This document shows positions 9,694 through 20,731 of a stretch of DNA of 64,000 nucleotides, one piece after another. A model generated the notes under the pieces. It was not told the DNA's origin, made no database searches, and saw nothing but the letters and a program-made list of their open reading frames with translations. The translations under genes and the position numbers were made by a program. The DNA is from Atherix ibis (Eukaryota > Arthropoda > Insecta > Diptera > Athericidae), in NCBI GenBank assembly GCA_958298945.1, contig OY282605.1, positions 33,954,811 through 34,018,810 of the forward strand, read 5' to 3'. Position 1 is the first letter of the stretch. The number at the start of each line of letters is the position of its first letter.

Positions 9694-10926
9694 CGAGATC
9701 TGTTCAAAAAGTATCCGCGGGTTACGTATATTAGATTTTCGATTTTTTGTGGCGTTATGTTGGTACTCATGTCTCTCACTTATGCCAATAAGTTCGGCCA
9801 ATTTGAATGCTCAGTTAATTTTTGACAGCTTCTTTGCTTGCACGTGCTTTGGCTCGTCTTCGATTATTGCCCATTCCAAAAAATGGATCAAAGAATCTGC
9901 ATCAAATTTTGTGTGAAAAACTAAATTAATTGCGCGGCGCATTCCGAATGTTGACTGTGGCATATGGTGAAGCTGCCTTGGACCGAAGCAACGCTTATCG
10001 ATGGTACAAAATGTTCTCAGAGGGCCGAGAAGATGTGAACAACGAAAAGCGTGCCGGACGCCCGAGCACGTCAACAACAGACAAATACATTGATGAAGTG
10101 AAGAACATAATATTGGCCAATCATCGAATCACCGTTAGAGAAGTTACTGAGGACTTGAACATATCGATTGGCTCGTGACATTCGATTTTTACCAATGATT
10201 TGGTCGTGAGACGGGTCGCCGCGAAATTCGTACCAAAATTGCTGAATTTCGGCCAAAAACAGCATCGCATTAATATTATTAAGGAGCTGTTGGACTCTGT
10301 CCGCGATGACCCAAATTTCCTCCAGAGGGTCATAACTGGTGACAATTCATAGGTTTATGGTTATGACGTGGAAACCAAAGCTCAATCATCACAATGGAAG
10401 CTGACGCATGAGCAAAGACCGAAAAAAGCTCCAAGTTCGGTCGAATATGAAGGTTTTGCTTACAGTCTCGCCACAGGGTAGAACGATCAATAAGGAACAT
10501 TACCTGCAAGTTATGCATAAGTTGCGCGAATCAATCCGCCAGAAACGCCCGGATTTGCGGAAGAACAAAAATTGGCTTTTGCACCATGATAACGACCCTG
10601 CTCAGCCATTGTTGCTTGTGCACGAATTTTTGGCCAAAAAGAACTAAGAATGCCGCAGCCACCGTATTCCCCAGATCTGGCCACCTGTGAAATTTTCTTG
10701 TTCCCGAAATTGAAGAGCCCTATGAAAAGATGACGCTACGCTACGATTGAGGAGATAAAGACGGCATCGAAGGAGGAGCTGAACACGATCACAAAAAATG
10801 ATTCTTTGAAGTGCTCCGAGGATTGGAAAAAATGTTGGCACAAGTGTATAATATCTGGTGGGGATAACTTTGCAGGGGACAAAATAGATATTCATGAATA
10901 AATGAATAATTTTTGAAAAAACATCG
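9694..10926 (+). mobile_element. Mariner family M1, copy B
   Basis: The left repeat (cgagatctgttcaaaaagta) starts after TA at 9692-9693 but lacks the gcgaattttgaattt segment. At the right end almost the whole terminal repeat is deleted: after gaaaaaacat only cg remains before TA (10927-10928). Such an end should not be recognised by transposase. Confidence 0.88.
9883..10901 (+). pseudogene. M1 mariner transposase, copy B (broken)
   Basis: It opens at the conserved ATG (9883). A frameshift follows near the CADAFRM region, and a second open piece covers MLTVAYGEAALDRSN to DLNISIGS. That piece ends at TGA 10176-10178, the position where copy A also has TGA. The first catalytic motif reads GDNS-stop-VYGYD (TAG for Trp). 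HHDNDPAQ keeps the second Asp. The third motif is ATCEIF, with Asp changed to Glu. It ends with the family stop at 10899-10901. Several independent lesions make it inactive. Confidence 0.87.
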
Positions 10927-11019
10927 TATTATATATATTAGGTGTAAGCAAATATTGTATTTTTTCTTTCTTAAGAAATCAAAATATAATTTTTTTTGTA
11001 AGTTAAAACTATTTACCAG

Positions 11020-11106
11020 CGTTCTGGTAGCTTATCGAATCCTCTGAAGAAGAAGTCCTCACTTTTGGAGGCGAGTGAGTCTTCCACTGGTATTTGAGCC
11101 CGCTCA
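11020..11106 (-). pseudogene. Mariner transposase C-terminal scrap
   Basis: Minus strand from about 11105 to 11022 reads DSLASKSEDFFFRGFDKLPERW and then stops. The pattern (SW-ASKD-FF-RGI-KLPERW) is the C-terminal end of mauritiana- or M6-type mariner transposases. No catalytic part, no terminal repeat and no partner piece were found beside it. Confidence 0.6.
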
Positions 11107-11139
11107 ACATTTGCGCACTTATTTTCATCAAGAATGGTT

Positions 11140-11343
11140 TGCACCAATTAGAATAGTCCGTTGTATAGAATAGGGCTAAGTATGCTACCTTGCGGTACCC
11201 CATCCTTGATTTCCTTTAGGTCTGAGTATTCGTTACTATATAAATTTTCTCCCCAATATTCTCTTTGACGATAAAAACGTGAAAAATTATGTTGGTAAAT
11301 ATTATGTTGGTAGATATCTACTCCAAGAAGATTGCAGGGCATA
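11140..11343 (-). pseudogene. Non-LTR reverse transcriptase scrap
   Basis: Minus strand 11342-11148 is open. It ends with EIKDGVPQGSILSPILYNGLF, the conserved GVPQGS-LSP-LYN block of reverse transcriptase that precedes the catalytic YADD/FADD box. The upstream residues are not clearly conserved. Nothing further of the enzyme is recognised on either side, so this is a fragment of a non-LTR retrotransposon (clade not resolvable). Confidence 0.6.
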
Positions 11344-13354
11344 ATTATTTCCCCTCAAATCCTTTCTCAACTTCGTAAAAGATTTAGTGAACCTGGTCTA
11401 TAGTAAAGTACGTACAATATATAGTGGCAAAGGTTAAGTAAAATAAAATTGAAAAAGTTTAATTTTAATTTAAAGTTTAAATATATTCGTATATTTTTAA
11501 AGAGCAACTTTTTGATAAATTTTTATTAGAAAACTGTAAATAATTTATTAGATCATTTAGAAGAAAAAAACAATATAAATTTTCCATGATAACTCAATAT
11601 AATAATCTATAATTTGAAGAAAAAAACTGGAATATTTTACCATACCAAACTTTATAAAAAATTATATACAAGAAAAAAAAATAGTAAACAAATAATAATT
11701 TGGTCCTATTTCAAACAAAAATCCACCATCTGTTTCCGGCATTTAGTCTGCAATATGTTCTATTCTTAATTAAGGAAAATTTTGTCAGTCAGTTCATGAC
11801 ACCATCTAGCGTTCCCCTCCCCCCAATTTATATTAATTTCTAGAATATATTAAATCGTTCGAAATACGATGAAATGTGAAAACTTTATTAGCTGTCATTT
11901 AGTAAGGCGTAGATTTAAATATACCTGACAGCATCCGCTATGGCACTTATCACCTCCGAAATGATTCCGTTCATCCACCCCGAAGTTGCCAAATTGCCAC
12001 CCTATGTCATTTATATATCTTAACGTAATATGATTTTTCCAGTATCTTTTTCTGACCGGCAGTGAATTTTCCTGCAATTTCCATCGAACATCTGCCACTA
12101 ATGTGTGAAATTCTGTCATTCGAACAAACAAAATAAATGAAATAAAAAAAAAAAGTAATCTGAAGCTATTGGAGCTACACGTTGGTTAGCTACTTATTTA
12201 AAGATGAGGTCGTCCATATTGGGCTTAACGCATCTTTATTTTTTGGCGAAGAGTACCATTGGTTGTTTAGAGATTTCCGGTAATTTTTTCGACCATCCTC
12301 CTGTGTCTGTCACTATCGTAGATGTCTCTTATTTTGGGGATGCACCAGATGGTCGAACAATTTTAATGCAATAAATTTGTTAAGCCATCCCACCAACCTA
12401 TACTCTATATATGTATTGTACAAGTATAATTTTTACCATAAAAACTACCAGTCACTAGAAAAGAAATTCACTTTCAGAGCTTACCTCAGTAGAATTTCCT
12501 TTTTCATTTTGTCCTGATTTCCTATGGAATATTTTCATTTTCATAGCAGAGCCAAATAATGGTTCATTTAGAATTTGATCCGTGTTTCTTTGCATATTTG
12601 TTTTTATTTTATTTTCAAGATCCTTTATATATATATATATATATAACTATTTTAAAAAGAATTTTTTACGATAAAATAATTTTCAATAAGTTCTTTAAAT
12701 ATAGTTCAAAATTTTTGGGTCACTTTTATTCATTCTGTAGAAACTTTTCATACGAAATGCTATGGGCTATAATGGCTTTTATATTGAGCTTAATATAGGT
12801 TTAAGTAAATATATCCTTAATAATATCTGAAGATTTTGGTGATAAGAATAATAAGAAGGCTTTGAGCATTTGAAAAGTATTTATTTGACTTTGATATCAA
12901 ATCCAATTTTTTTTTTACTTAAAAGTTACGAAGAATTTGTTTGAAATTTTATTTATTAAAAATAATGCCTTTTGACCATATTTTTGCGAAAAAATTTATT
13001 GTGATTAATATCTAAGAAATTTCCTGGATGTTAGATGGTAAGAAGAACATATAAAAATTTGAAATTTAAAGAAGGTCAACAGGAGTATGGCCTGTAACAA
13101 CCATGCTCAGTTAATAGCTGCTCTGAAAGAATAAAAAAAAAAGTGATAAGATATATAACAATTTATATTTTTTAAATTAATAAAACAAGGAGTTGGGAAT
13201 AGGAAATGAGAAGAAAGATATAAAAAGTGGGAAGACTGAAAATTTTGAAAATATTAAAACAAAAAAAAAGATATTGGAATCCTGCAAGAGGGCAAGGAGG
13301 AAAGAAAACGGGTGGACCAGACCGTCGACATTGGTGGGAGAGATTTAACTTCTA
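11344..13354. other. AT-rich spacer, 2 kb
   Basis: No gene or transposon is recognised. A TA microsatellite lies at 12625-12645. Around 13260-13345 the sequence shares a loose resemblance (gtcgaca-tggtgggagaga) with the apex of the giant hairpin at 18.5 kb, too short to define a repeat. Confidence 0.5.
12625..12645. repeat. TA dinucleotide microsatellite
   Basis: About ten uninterrupted TA units in AT-rich sequence. Confidence 0.9.
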
Positions 13355-14584
13355 TGAGGTCTATTCAAAAAGTATTGCGAATTATGTGTTTTTTTTTTAA
13401 AATTATTTATTTATTCATGAATATCTATTTTGTCCCCTTCAAAGTAATCCCCACCAGATATTATACACTTGTGCCAACATTTTTTCCAATTCTCGAAGCA
13501 CTTCAAAAAATCATTTTTTTGTAATCTTGTTCAGCTCCTCCTTCGATGCCGTCTTTATCTCCTCAATCGTAGCGTAGTGTCGTCCTTTCACGGGGCTTTT
13601 CAGTTTGGGGAACAAGTAAAAGTCACAGGGGGCCAGATCTGGGGAACACTGTGGCTGCGAAATTACTGGCCAAAAATTCATTCACAAGCAACGATACGTG
13701 ATCAGGGTCGTTATGATGGTTCAAACGCCAAGTTTTGTTGTTCCACAAATCTTTGTTTCTGCCGGATTGCTTCTCGCAACTTGCGCATTACTGACAGATA
13801 ATATTCCTTATTGACCGTTCTACCCTGTGGCAAGAACTCATGATGTACCACGCCCCTGCAATCGAAGAAAACTGTAAGCAAAACCTTCACATTCAACCGA
13901 ACTTGACGCGCTTTTTTCGATCTTGGCTCGTGCGGCAGCTTCCATTGGGATGATTGAGCTTTGGTTTCCACGTCATAAGTCTAAACGCATGATTCGTCAC
14001 CAGTTATGATCCTCTGGAGCAAATTTGGGTCGTCGCGGACAGAGTCCAACAGCTCCTTCGCAATATTAATGCGATATTGTGTTTGTACTAAATCATTTGT
14101 AAAAAACGAATGGCACGAGCCAATCAATATGTTTAAGTCCTCTGGAAATTCTCTAACGGTGATTCGTTGATTGGCCAATGCTATTTTCTTCACTTCATCA
14201 ATGTTTTCGTTTGTTGTTGACGTGCTTGGGCGCCCAGCACGCTCTTCGTCGTTCATATCTTCTCGGCCCTCTGAGAACATTTTGTACCATCGATAAACGT
14301 TGCTTCGGTTGAAGGTAGCTTCATTCGGAATGGGTCTGCGCAATTAATTTTGTTTTTCACACAAAATTTGATACAGATTCTTTGATCCATTTTTTGGAAA
14401 GGGCGAAAATCGAAGACGATCCAAAACACGTGCAAGCAAAGCAGCTGTCACAAATTAACTGAACATTCAAAATGGTTGAATGTCGGCATAAGTGAGAGAC
14501 ATGAGTACTAACATAATGCCACAAAAAATCGAAAATCGAATATACGTAGCCCGGGGAAATTCAAAATTACTTTGAACAGATTCG
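13355..14584 (-). mobile_element. Mariner family M1, copy C
   Basis: TA-flanked (13353-13354 and 14585-14586). The + strand starts tgaggtctattcaaaaagta and ends tactttgaacagattcg. The right end has lost part of the inner repeat (the usual gcgatacttttt is shortened). The element is in reverse orientation. Confidence 0.9.
13411..14390 (-). pseudogene. M1 mariner transposase, copy C (broken)
   Basis: It starts at the family ATG (14388-14390, MDQRICIKFCVKNKINCADPFRM). A frameshift follows, and then 13981-14343 is open and covers SNVYRWYKMFSEGREDMNDEERAGRPSTS through GSCHSFFTNDL and INIAKELLDSVRDDPN to GDESCV-stop. In the GDESW motif Trp is Cys (TGC), and the next Tyr codon is a stop. A second open piece (13711-13971) covers METKAQSSQWKLPHEPRSKK to the KLREAIRQK helix. 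The second catalytic motif HHDN reads NHHN, so Asp is His. The stop is at 13411-13413. A short deletion removes part of the RRVAAKFVPKLL region. Confidence 0.87.
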
Positions 14585-15059
14585 TATGTCTCTGCCTAGC
14601 ACTACCGAAAATCATTAGACAATGATCCCTCTTTCCAAATCTTAAGTACTATAGAAGCGCTCATTTAGGACCGGGTACTTGTGTAGAGGAGGAACCCTAA
14701 ATAAAAATATCGGATTAATTAAAATTCATCATAAATCTTATAGTTTAATAACTGGTACTTTTTTAATAAGTTACCAAAAGTATAATAAATATAAAAAGTA
14801 AAACTTAAAAAAATTATTTTTATTATTTCATAAGTCAAGTGTCTTATTTGATTTAAAAAATAAAATTTAATTAAGTTTACTGCCATCAATTTTTATTTAT
14901 ATTCCAATTAAATTTATTGCTTTAATAATTCAATATTTAAATTTTCTATTTTATTCTAATGAAAAAAATAAAAACTTTTGTCCGTTAAATCTGTTTTTAA
15001 ATTATCCAACTTGGATTTATGCTTCCCACATTTTATTTTCTTCTTTCTTGGTAGAATTT
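14585..15059. other. AT-rich spacer
   Basis: Nothing is recognised. The sequence is strongly A/T-biased up to the start of the R1-like relic. Confidence 0.5.
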
Positions 15060-15960
15060 ACAATTATTCCTTCCTTGATGGATGCGTCGACAATACTGCT
15101 CGAAATATTGAGGAGGCCCAAAAGAAGCCTAACCAAGTCATGCGGCAGACTACCACGTGGCGAAGACCGCATAAATTAACTGAGATTGTTTTGCTCACCC
15201 AAAGCCGACTAATTCCATTTATTGTGTTTCTAGTGACGTTATTCCAACTGAGCCAGTGATCAAATATCTTAGAGTGTGACTGGACACTAAAATGACATAC
15301 TGGCCAAAAATTAAAGCTGCTAAGCTCAACAGGCTCATACTCAATATAGGTGGACGAAAGCTCAACATATTCACCACACACACCATACTCTTATACTGCT
15401 GTGAGATTTGGGGTGATTCTCTGAAGAAAGGAAGGTATCGGAACTTTATGGCTAGAATGCAGAGAAGGGCTACCATTAGAGTTTTTCTGTAGGATGGTAT
15501 CTGCACTCGCGATTCTAGTGATTGCAACATTAATACCCGTCGACCTGTTATTGTAAGAATGGAAGATAATATATGAGCGACCTGAAGAAGCGAAAACAAA
15601 GGCATGGAAGAAATATTAAATAGGTGACAAAACCAATGGGATAACGAGACCAGGGGAAGATGGACCAAAACACTTATATGAAATTTAAGAAAATGGATGG
15701 ACCGAGGACATTGGTACTTACATATATACTTATTCCGGGCCCAAAATATCCGTATGGAGATAGCACTAAAGACGACACATGCCATACGTTCTTCCACTTT
15801 AACAGATGGACGACAGCGGAAAGACAGATGCTAGAGGCTGAAGTAGGCCCGATTACACCAGAAAATATAAAAGGAGTCATACTGACCGATAGGACTAAAA
15901 ATTTACGGCTTTTATACAGAGTATGCTATAAAAAAAAACCGAAGGTAGGAATATAAAAAA
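15060..15960 (+). pseudogene. R1-like reverse transcriptase C-terminal region (decayed)
   Basis: Reading on +: DNTARNIEEAQKKPNQVMRQ (just after the lost FADD box), KLTEIVLLTQSR, a frame change, EPVIKYLRV-LDTKMTYWPKI, then LNRLILNIGGRKLN...ILLYCCEIWGDSL, corresponding to the MPNIGGPRQ...VLLYGAPIW block, and MQRRATIRVF. After frame changes follow ETRGRWTKTLI and DTCHTFFHFNRWTTAERQMLEAEVG with PENIKGVIL. The CHTFFHF part corresponds to the C-terminal Cys/His cluster of R1-clade proteins. A 192-codon open frame on the opposite strand (15219-15797) is only a shadow. Confidence 0.78.
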
Positions 15961-16109
15961 GAGCTAAAAGAAGAGAGAGAGCCAATAAGTGGTAAATAAA
16001 GGCTCCACCTTCAAGTGTTGTGATTGCGGTGCCGGAAGAAGAGGGGGTTTTTAGTCTTTAATAGTTCTAACAATACATAACGTATTTTTCCCTTTCGTAA
16101 AAAAAAAAT
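15060..16109 (+). mobile_element. 5'-truncated R1-like retrotransposon tail
   Basis: The 3' part of a non-LTR retrotransposon of R1 type: the end of the reverse transcriptase, the cysteine/histidine tail, a 3' untranslated region containing gagggggtttttag, and a terminal A-run at about 16100-16109. The 5' end is truncated before the catalytic FADD box, as usual for target-primed reverse transcription. I could not define a target duplication. Confidence 0.75.
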
Positions 16110-18462
16110 TATATTTTAAAATATGAAATTTACTTCATTTTCTTTGTGAAAAAAGTAAATATTTTTTTTCGGCAATAAACTTCAATACTAAAAAAAGTAA
16201 TCATCAGCAAATGTTGCATAATTTTTAAGAAGAATATTTTGATATTTTTCCAAATAATAGAAGAAAAGTTGCTTAAAAGAGTTTTTTGTAAGATGTAAAG
16301 AAAGTCATGAAAAAAGCATTCGTTAAAAATGTCGAATGAAAATCTCATTAGAATCGGGGTTCGTGAACTGTTTCAAGGACTTTTACTGTTCATGTTTCTT
16401 TAGAATTTATGGGCAGTTAATGTTCAGAAATGTTTGTAAGTGATTTACTCTAAAAATATGAACATTTATGGATCCTTTTTGTTAGAGTTGTTTGAAAACA
16501 GACTACTTCAACATGAACTGGTAAGTATTAATCACCTGCAGTCAGAAACTGTAAATATAGAGCACGTATGGTTGTCAAGATGGTACGTAAAAGTCCTAAG
16601 AACTAGAACATCCGCTGAAGTTGTTATAACTCTAAATGGTGAGTTTTTCATAATTAAAGTGGATAATATATGCACCCCATTGATATAAATTATGATATAA
16701 AGTTGCAATAATATTAGGCAGATATCTGTGGAAAGCTTAATAATGTAATAATTTTCACTAGAATCGTAATCCATTTTTCGTTTTTGTTACGCTATACTAA
16801 ATACCAATGCTCAATCAACAAACCCCAAACCCTTAGCCGAGTGAGAAAGGCAGTGGAAATTTCCGTTCAAATCATCGTAATAGCAATTAACATGAATGCC
16901 GAATATTTCCATCTTTAAAACAAATAAAATATGATTATACCCAAGGGATCTTCGAAAAAATACAGCCAATAAGAGCTTTTAAAGTATTAAAATGAATAAT
17001 TGTTCCCAGTAAAGGATTAACCATCGATTAATTTAAAACTGGTTACAGTTTCGTTGCTGTGATGCTCGTTTTGTTGCATATCGATCGGATTTTAACATTT
17101 AAATTTTTATTTGTGATATTTCTTTTCCAGGATTTTATCAATTAATATTTATTTTTCAACTTTCGGATATATTGTAATTTTCTAAATAATTTTATATTTT
17201 TACTTAATTAAAAATAATCTTTTATAAATTATATAAAATAATTTTAAAATTTTTACAATATATTTTGTTGGAGGAATCTTTATTTTCTTATAAATTAAAA
17301 AGTCGACATAAAATATTTTAAGACAAGAAGAAAATATACAATTTCGACAAGTACTTAGAATTCGAGATAAACAGCAAAATACTTTAATACCTACAGCGCC
17401 CTCCTGAAATCTTCATGGACTTACGAACTATAAATCTGAAGCTCTGTTAGGTTTTCCAATACCTTCAGTTAAAAATATTTTATAGATGAAGTCGATATTT
17501 TTACTCAACTTTACAATAGGCTTAGTCGTTGTGTACCTCAAAATTGTTTGTGTTCATTACGTGCTACTATCCATTTAGTTGTTTGGAAAACAGACTTCTT
17601 TAATGTAACAGATTTTTATTAATTATATTATTTTTGATAAAATTTATTTAATATATGTAACGGCATTTTATATCCTGCTATTAGAAATTGTTTGCTTAGT
17701 AACAAACATCTTGAAAATACGTTAAATATGTTGATTTTTCTAACTGGGTGGATATGTTTGAAAATTAAGAAAAAGATTTTAACCAATATCATATGTAATT
17801 TAAAAAATAATTTAATTATGCGATTAAGTATTGCTAAATTTTTTCTTATAAAGCCCTAAAAAATTTTGTGCTAACGAAGACAGTTCCCAGACTTCAGAAC
17901 AATTCAATATCAAAATCTACTAAGAAATAGCCAAATTATAGCCCAAAAGAGTCATTAATAATTATCTCAAAAGGACCAATTTTTGCACCAAATTTTTTAC
18001 AAACAATATAAAATGGCAAAATTTTTATAATATAATATTGTAAAATATAATTTTAATCAAAATTTGAATTGAAAAAAAAAGTTTATGTTATCGTAGAAAA
18101 AAAATACTTTCTGTGTATTTTGGGAGTTGACAGGGAAGAGGAAGGCATTAAGTTCTACAGGAGTTGGGCCAGTAATGATTATTACCCTAGTAGGCATACT
18201 TATCGCTAGCTTTATGTGTATACTGCGAGGGGGTTCGAAATGTTTGCAGAGTTGCCCTCCCATACCCGCCACAACCAGAAAAAAATAATTTCATGGGAAA
18301 AGGAAAGAATAGCGAAGAAAGGACAATAAAAAAATTATGTGATGTATAAAAAAATAATTATTTTGAAAACTATTTGAGAAATTGAAGGAGAAGCTATAAA
18401 TATTGGAAAGGTTAAAATTTATCAAAAAATTTGGAAAATATATTAAAATAATTTAAGAAAAG
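16110..18462. other. AT-rich spacer, 2.35 kb
   Basis: No gene, RNA or transposon is recognised. Open frames such as 16440-16688 (+) have no family resemblance. Confidence 0.5.
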
Positions 18463-18600
18463 AAAAGAATTGAATTGCCCAAGAAAACCAAATAAATGAG
18501 AAAATGGGGAAGTCAACCATCGACGTTGATAGGAGAGACGTCGATGGTTGACTTCCCCACTTCTCATTTATTTGGTTTCCTTGGGCAATTTAATTCTTTT
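18463..18600. repeat. Giant hairpin with about 63-bp arms
   Basis: The left arm 18463-18526 and right arm 18538-18600 are reverse complements with only about three mismatches and a one-base indel. The loop is 11 bases (tgataggagag). The outermost 24 bases of the right arm (ccttgggcaatttaattctt and tttt) recur as a perfect direct repeat at 18613-18636. The stem would be very stable. The sequence has no coding content. Possible explanations are a foldback element, an end-to-end duplication after a break, or a library artefact. Confidence 0.88.
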
Positions 18601-18825
18601 TTCTTTTTCTTTCCTTGGGCAATTTAATTCTTTTTTAGATATTGCTTCTGCGCGGCCAAATAATTTAGAAGTGCCCTGCTCGGAGCACAACGTTTTTCAA
18701 TAGATCGCGCCAGCAGTAAATATCCGATCAGAAATGTCAAATAGAAAGCCAAGGCATCTATCAACAACTCCTCATCATTACATTTATGATTTTTCATCGG
18801 CGTTATATATTTATTTTTTGTGAAA

Positions 18826-19740
18826 ATGTCAAAATTTAAGCCAAATAAGCGTCATTTGCCTCAATTCGAAAAAAATCTGCAGCTGGGGCACGTCGAATAA
18901 TTGTAGAAAATTATGATGAATGGTTCCAATGCTACAGAAATGGTGTTTTCGATATAGAAGACAAAGAGCGTCCCGAAAGTTTGAAGACGCAGAATTGGTG
19001 GCATTACTACATGAAAATCTGTATGAAACGCAACAGAACTTGCAAATTCATTGAGTGTGGCTCAACAAGCCATTTCCCATCATTTGAAAGCCTTGGAAAA
19101 TATACAAAATTAAGGAAATTTGGAGCCATATGATTTGAAGTCGAGTGACTTCGAACGGCGTTTTTTCACTTGCGAACAGCTGCGTCGACAATAAAAAATT
19201 AAGGGTTCTTGGCATCATATTGTGACTGGCCATGAAAAGTGGATACATTACGATAATCCAAAGTGAACAAAACTGTAGGAGCACCGTGGCCAAGCTAAAC
19301 ATCAATGGCTCGAAGCACATGCTATGTATTTGGTAGGATCAGCTCGGTGCGATATATTATGAGCTATTACAACAAGATGAAACCATCGCAAAAGCTCGCT
19401 ACCGAACATAACTGATGCGCTTGAGCCGAGCATTGAAGGGTCAGAAAAAAAAGGGTCACTACCGAACATAACTGATGCGCTTGAGCCGAGAAAAAGGGTC
19501 ACAATAGGAGCAAAGATACGCAAAGTGATTTTGCAGCTAGACAACGTTCGGGCACATGTTGCTAAGGTGGTAAAAACCTACAAGATACCTGCCGTATTTT
19601 CCAGGCATCGCCCAAGCCAATGACGCGTGGTCTGGCTGAGCCACACTTCCAATAATTGGGTCGATTCGTGGACCGCATCAAAAGACGAGTAGTTTTTTTT
19701 GACATGGAATCTGCATGCTACCAGAAAGATGGGAGAAAGT
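18826..19740 (+). pseudogene. Mos1-like (mauritiana-type) mariner transposase relic
   Basis: It starts at ATG 18826 (MSKFKPNKRH). Blocks in order: a heavily deleted first helix-turn-helix; WFQCYRNGVFDIEDKERPES; ELVALLHEN; ELANSLSVAQQAISHHLKAL (frame 2); PYDLKSSDFERRFFTCEQL; HHIVTGHEKWIHYDNPK, in which the first catalytic Asp is His; PNINGSKHMLCIW; LGAIYYELLQQDETI; and VILQLDNVRAHVAKVVKTY with the second Asp. The SPD-APSDY block with the third Asp is deleted, and only RGLAEPHFQ and DSWTASKDE of the C-terminus follow. Many stops and frameshifts are present, and a 32-base segment is duplicated inside (separate entry). No terminal repeats were recognised. Assignment to the mauritiana group is from resemblance to Mos1. 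Confidence 0.8.
19399..19490. repeat. 32-bp direct repeat inside the Mos1-like relic
   Basis: The segment ctaccgaacataactgatgc plus gcttgagccgag at 19399-19430 is repeated exactly at 19459-19490 (period 60). It duplicates the part of the transposase reading RYR-LMRLSRA. Perfect identity in otherwise ruined sequence implies a recent local duplication. Confidence 0.88.
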
Positions 19741-19754
19741 TGTCCTTTTAGGCA

Positions 19755-20005
19755 CGAATACGTGAGCACTTTTTGACAATAAAATTTAAAATTTTGAAAA
19801 AAACGGCTTTTCATTTGCACTCCCAATATTTTAGTTTATTAAATGTCTCTGAAAAATTTCTTTGAAAATTAAAGTTTTGAATTTTTACCGAAATTGTACT
19901 GTATTGTGAGATTGTATGAATATGAGAGCATTCTTCGACAATAAAGGCTCGAATTTTGAAAAAAAACCGTAAGCTTTCTATTTGTATTCCTAAAATTATT
20001 TTATT
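19755..20005. repeat. Duplicated tail of the Mos1-like relic
   Basis: About 85 bases after the end of the coding relic (19755-19840: gcactttttgacaataaaat, then gaaaaaaacggctttt and tttgcactcccaa) are repeated in diverged form at 19913-20005 (cattcttcgacaataaaggc, gaaaaaaaaccgtaagcttt, tttgtattcctaa). The two copies are separated by about 70 bases. This may be the 3' end of the element duplicated, or the end of a second copy. Confidence 0.55.
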
Positions 20006-20731
20006 TTACTATCTCACAAAAACTCAGTAGAAGTTGTTTTTAATATTGTTATTGTTAATCTGATTATTTAACTTTTAGACACAATCTCTTAAATCCCAAA
20101 CAAATACGCGTGATTTCTTAAAAATTTTCGAAGAGAGAAAAAAAAAATATAATTCGAAAAAAATTATTTCGCAAAAGGTCCTTTTTATAAGTTTCTCAGA
20201 AATTTTGCTGATTTTAAATAAATTTTTTAATAAGATTTTGTAAAATTAAATATTTTAAATCACTCTTCTTTTGTTGTTTTTTTTTCTAATAAAATTCATT
20301 AAGATTTGAAATTTATTCATGTAAATTTATTATTTTAAAAACTACACAATTTATAATAAGTAATACTCCGAATTTAATAACAAGATAATTTTTTTTTCTG
20401 ATGAAACTATATTAATTTATTGTCATTTAATTAATTAATTATTATATTTAATTAATTAATTATATATAATTAATATATATATTATTCAACCATCTTAACC
20501 CGTTCAGTTTTGTTGCCTCTAGTAACACTACTATCAGAAGATTTCAATAATCCGAATAATGAAATGTTCTGGTCGTAGTATAACCAGAGGCAACAAAACT
20601 GAACGAAGATTCCACTTCTTTAAATTTTAGCTAACGAACAAATCGTCAAAACTATTGACAAGGCTACCATAACATTTTGTTAAATTTATGGTCGCACGAT
20701 TATCTTATATAGAAAGTTTACAATTCATATA
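20006..20731. other. AT-rich spacer with a MITE-like inverted repeat
   Basis: No gene is seen. 20420-20485 is almost pure A/T with repeated ttaattaa words. The only other structure is the inverted repeat at 20501-20605. Confidence 0.55.
20501..20605. repeat. 105-bp MITE-like unit with perfect 20-bp inverted ends
   Basis: The ends cgttcagttttgttgcctct (20501-20520) and its exact reverse complement (20586-20605) enclose 65 bases without coding potential. The left part (20511-20545, ttgttgcctctagtaacact) resembles 46165-46196 at roughly 80% over 35 bases, suggesting a dispersed repeat. It fits a miniature inverted-repeat element or a structured RNA. The parent family is unknown. Confidence 0.65.

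Noticed and set aside
11344..12560. Possible additional transposon in the spacer right of the RT scrap
   Set aside because: No catalytic motif, no terminal repeat and no RT block could be read in any frame.
15219..15797. 192-codon open frame on minus
   Set aside because: It lies antisense to the R1-like RT relic, whose + reading matches conserved RT blocks. The minus translation resembles nothing.
13260..18540. Resemblance between 13.3 kb (ccgtcgacattggtgggaga) and the hairpin apex at 18.52 kb
   Set aside because: About 17 of 22 bases match, and the flanks resemble each other only in A/G richness. Not enough to define a repeat.
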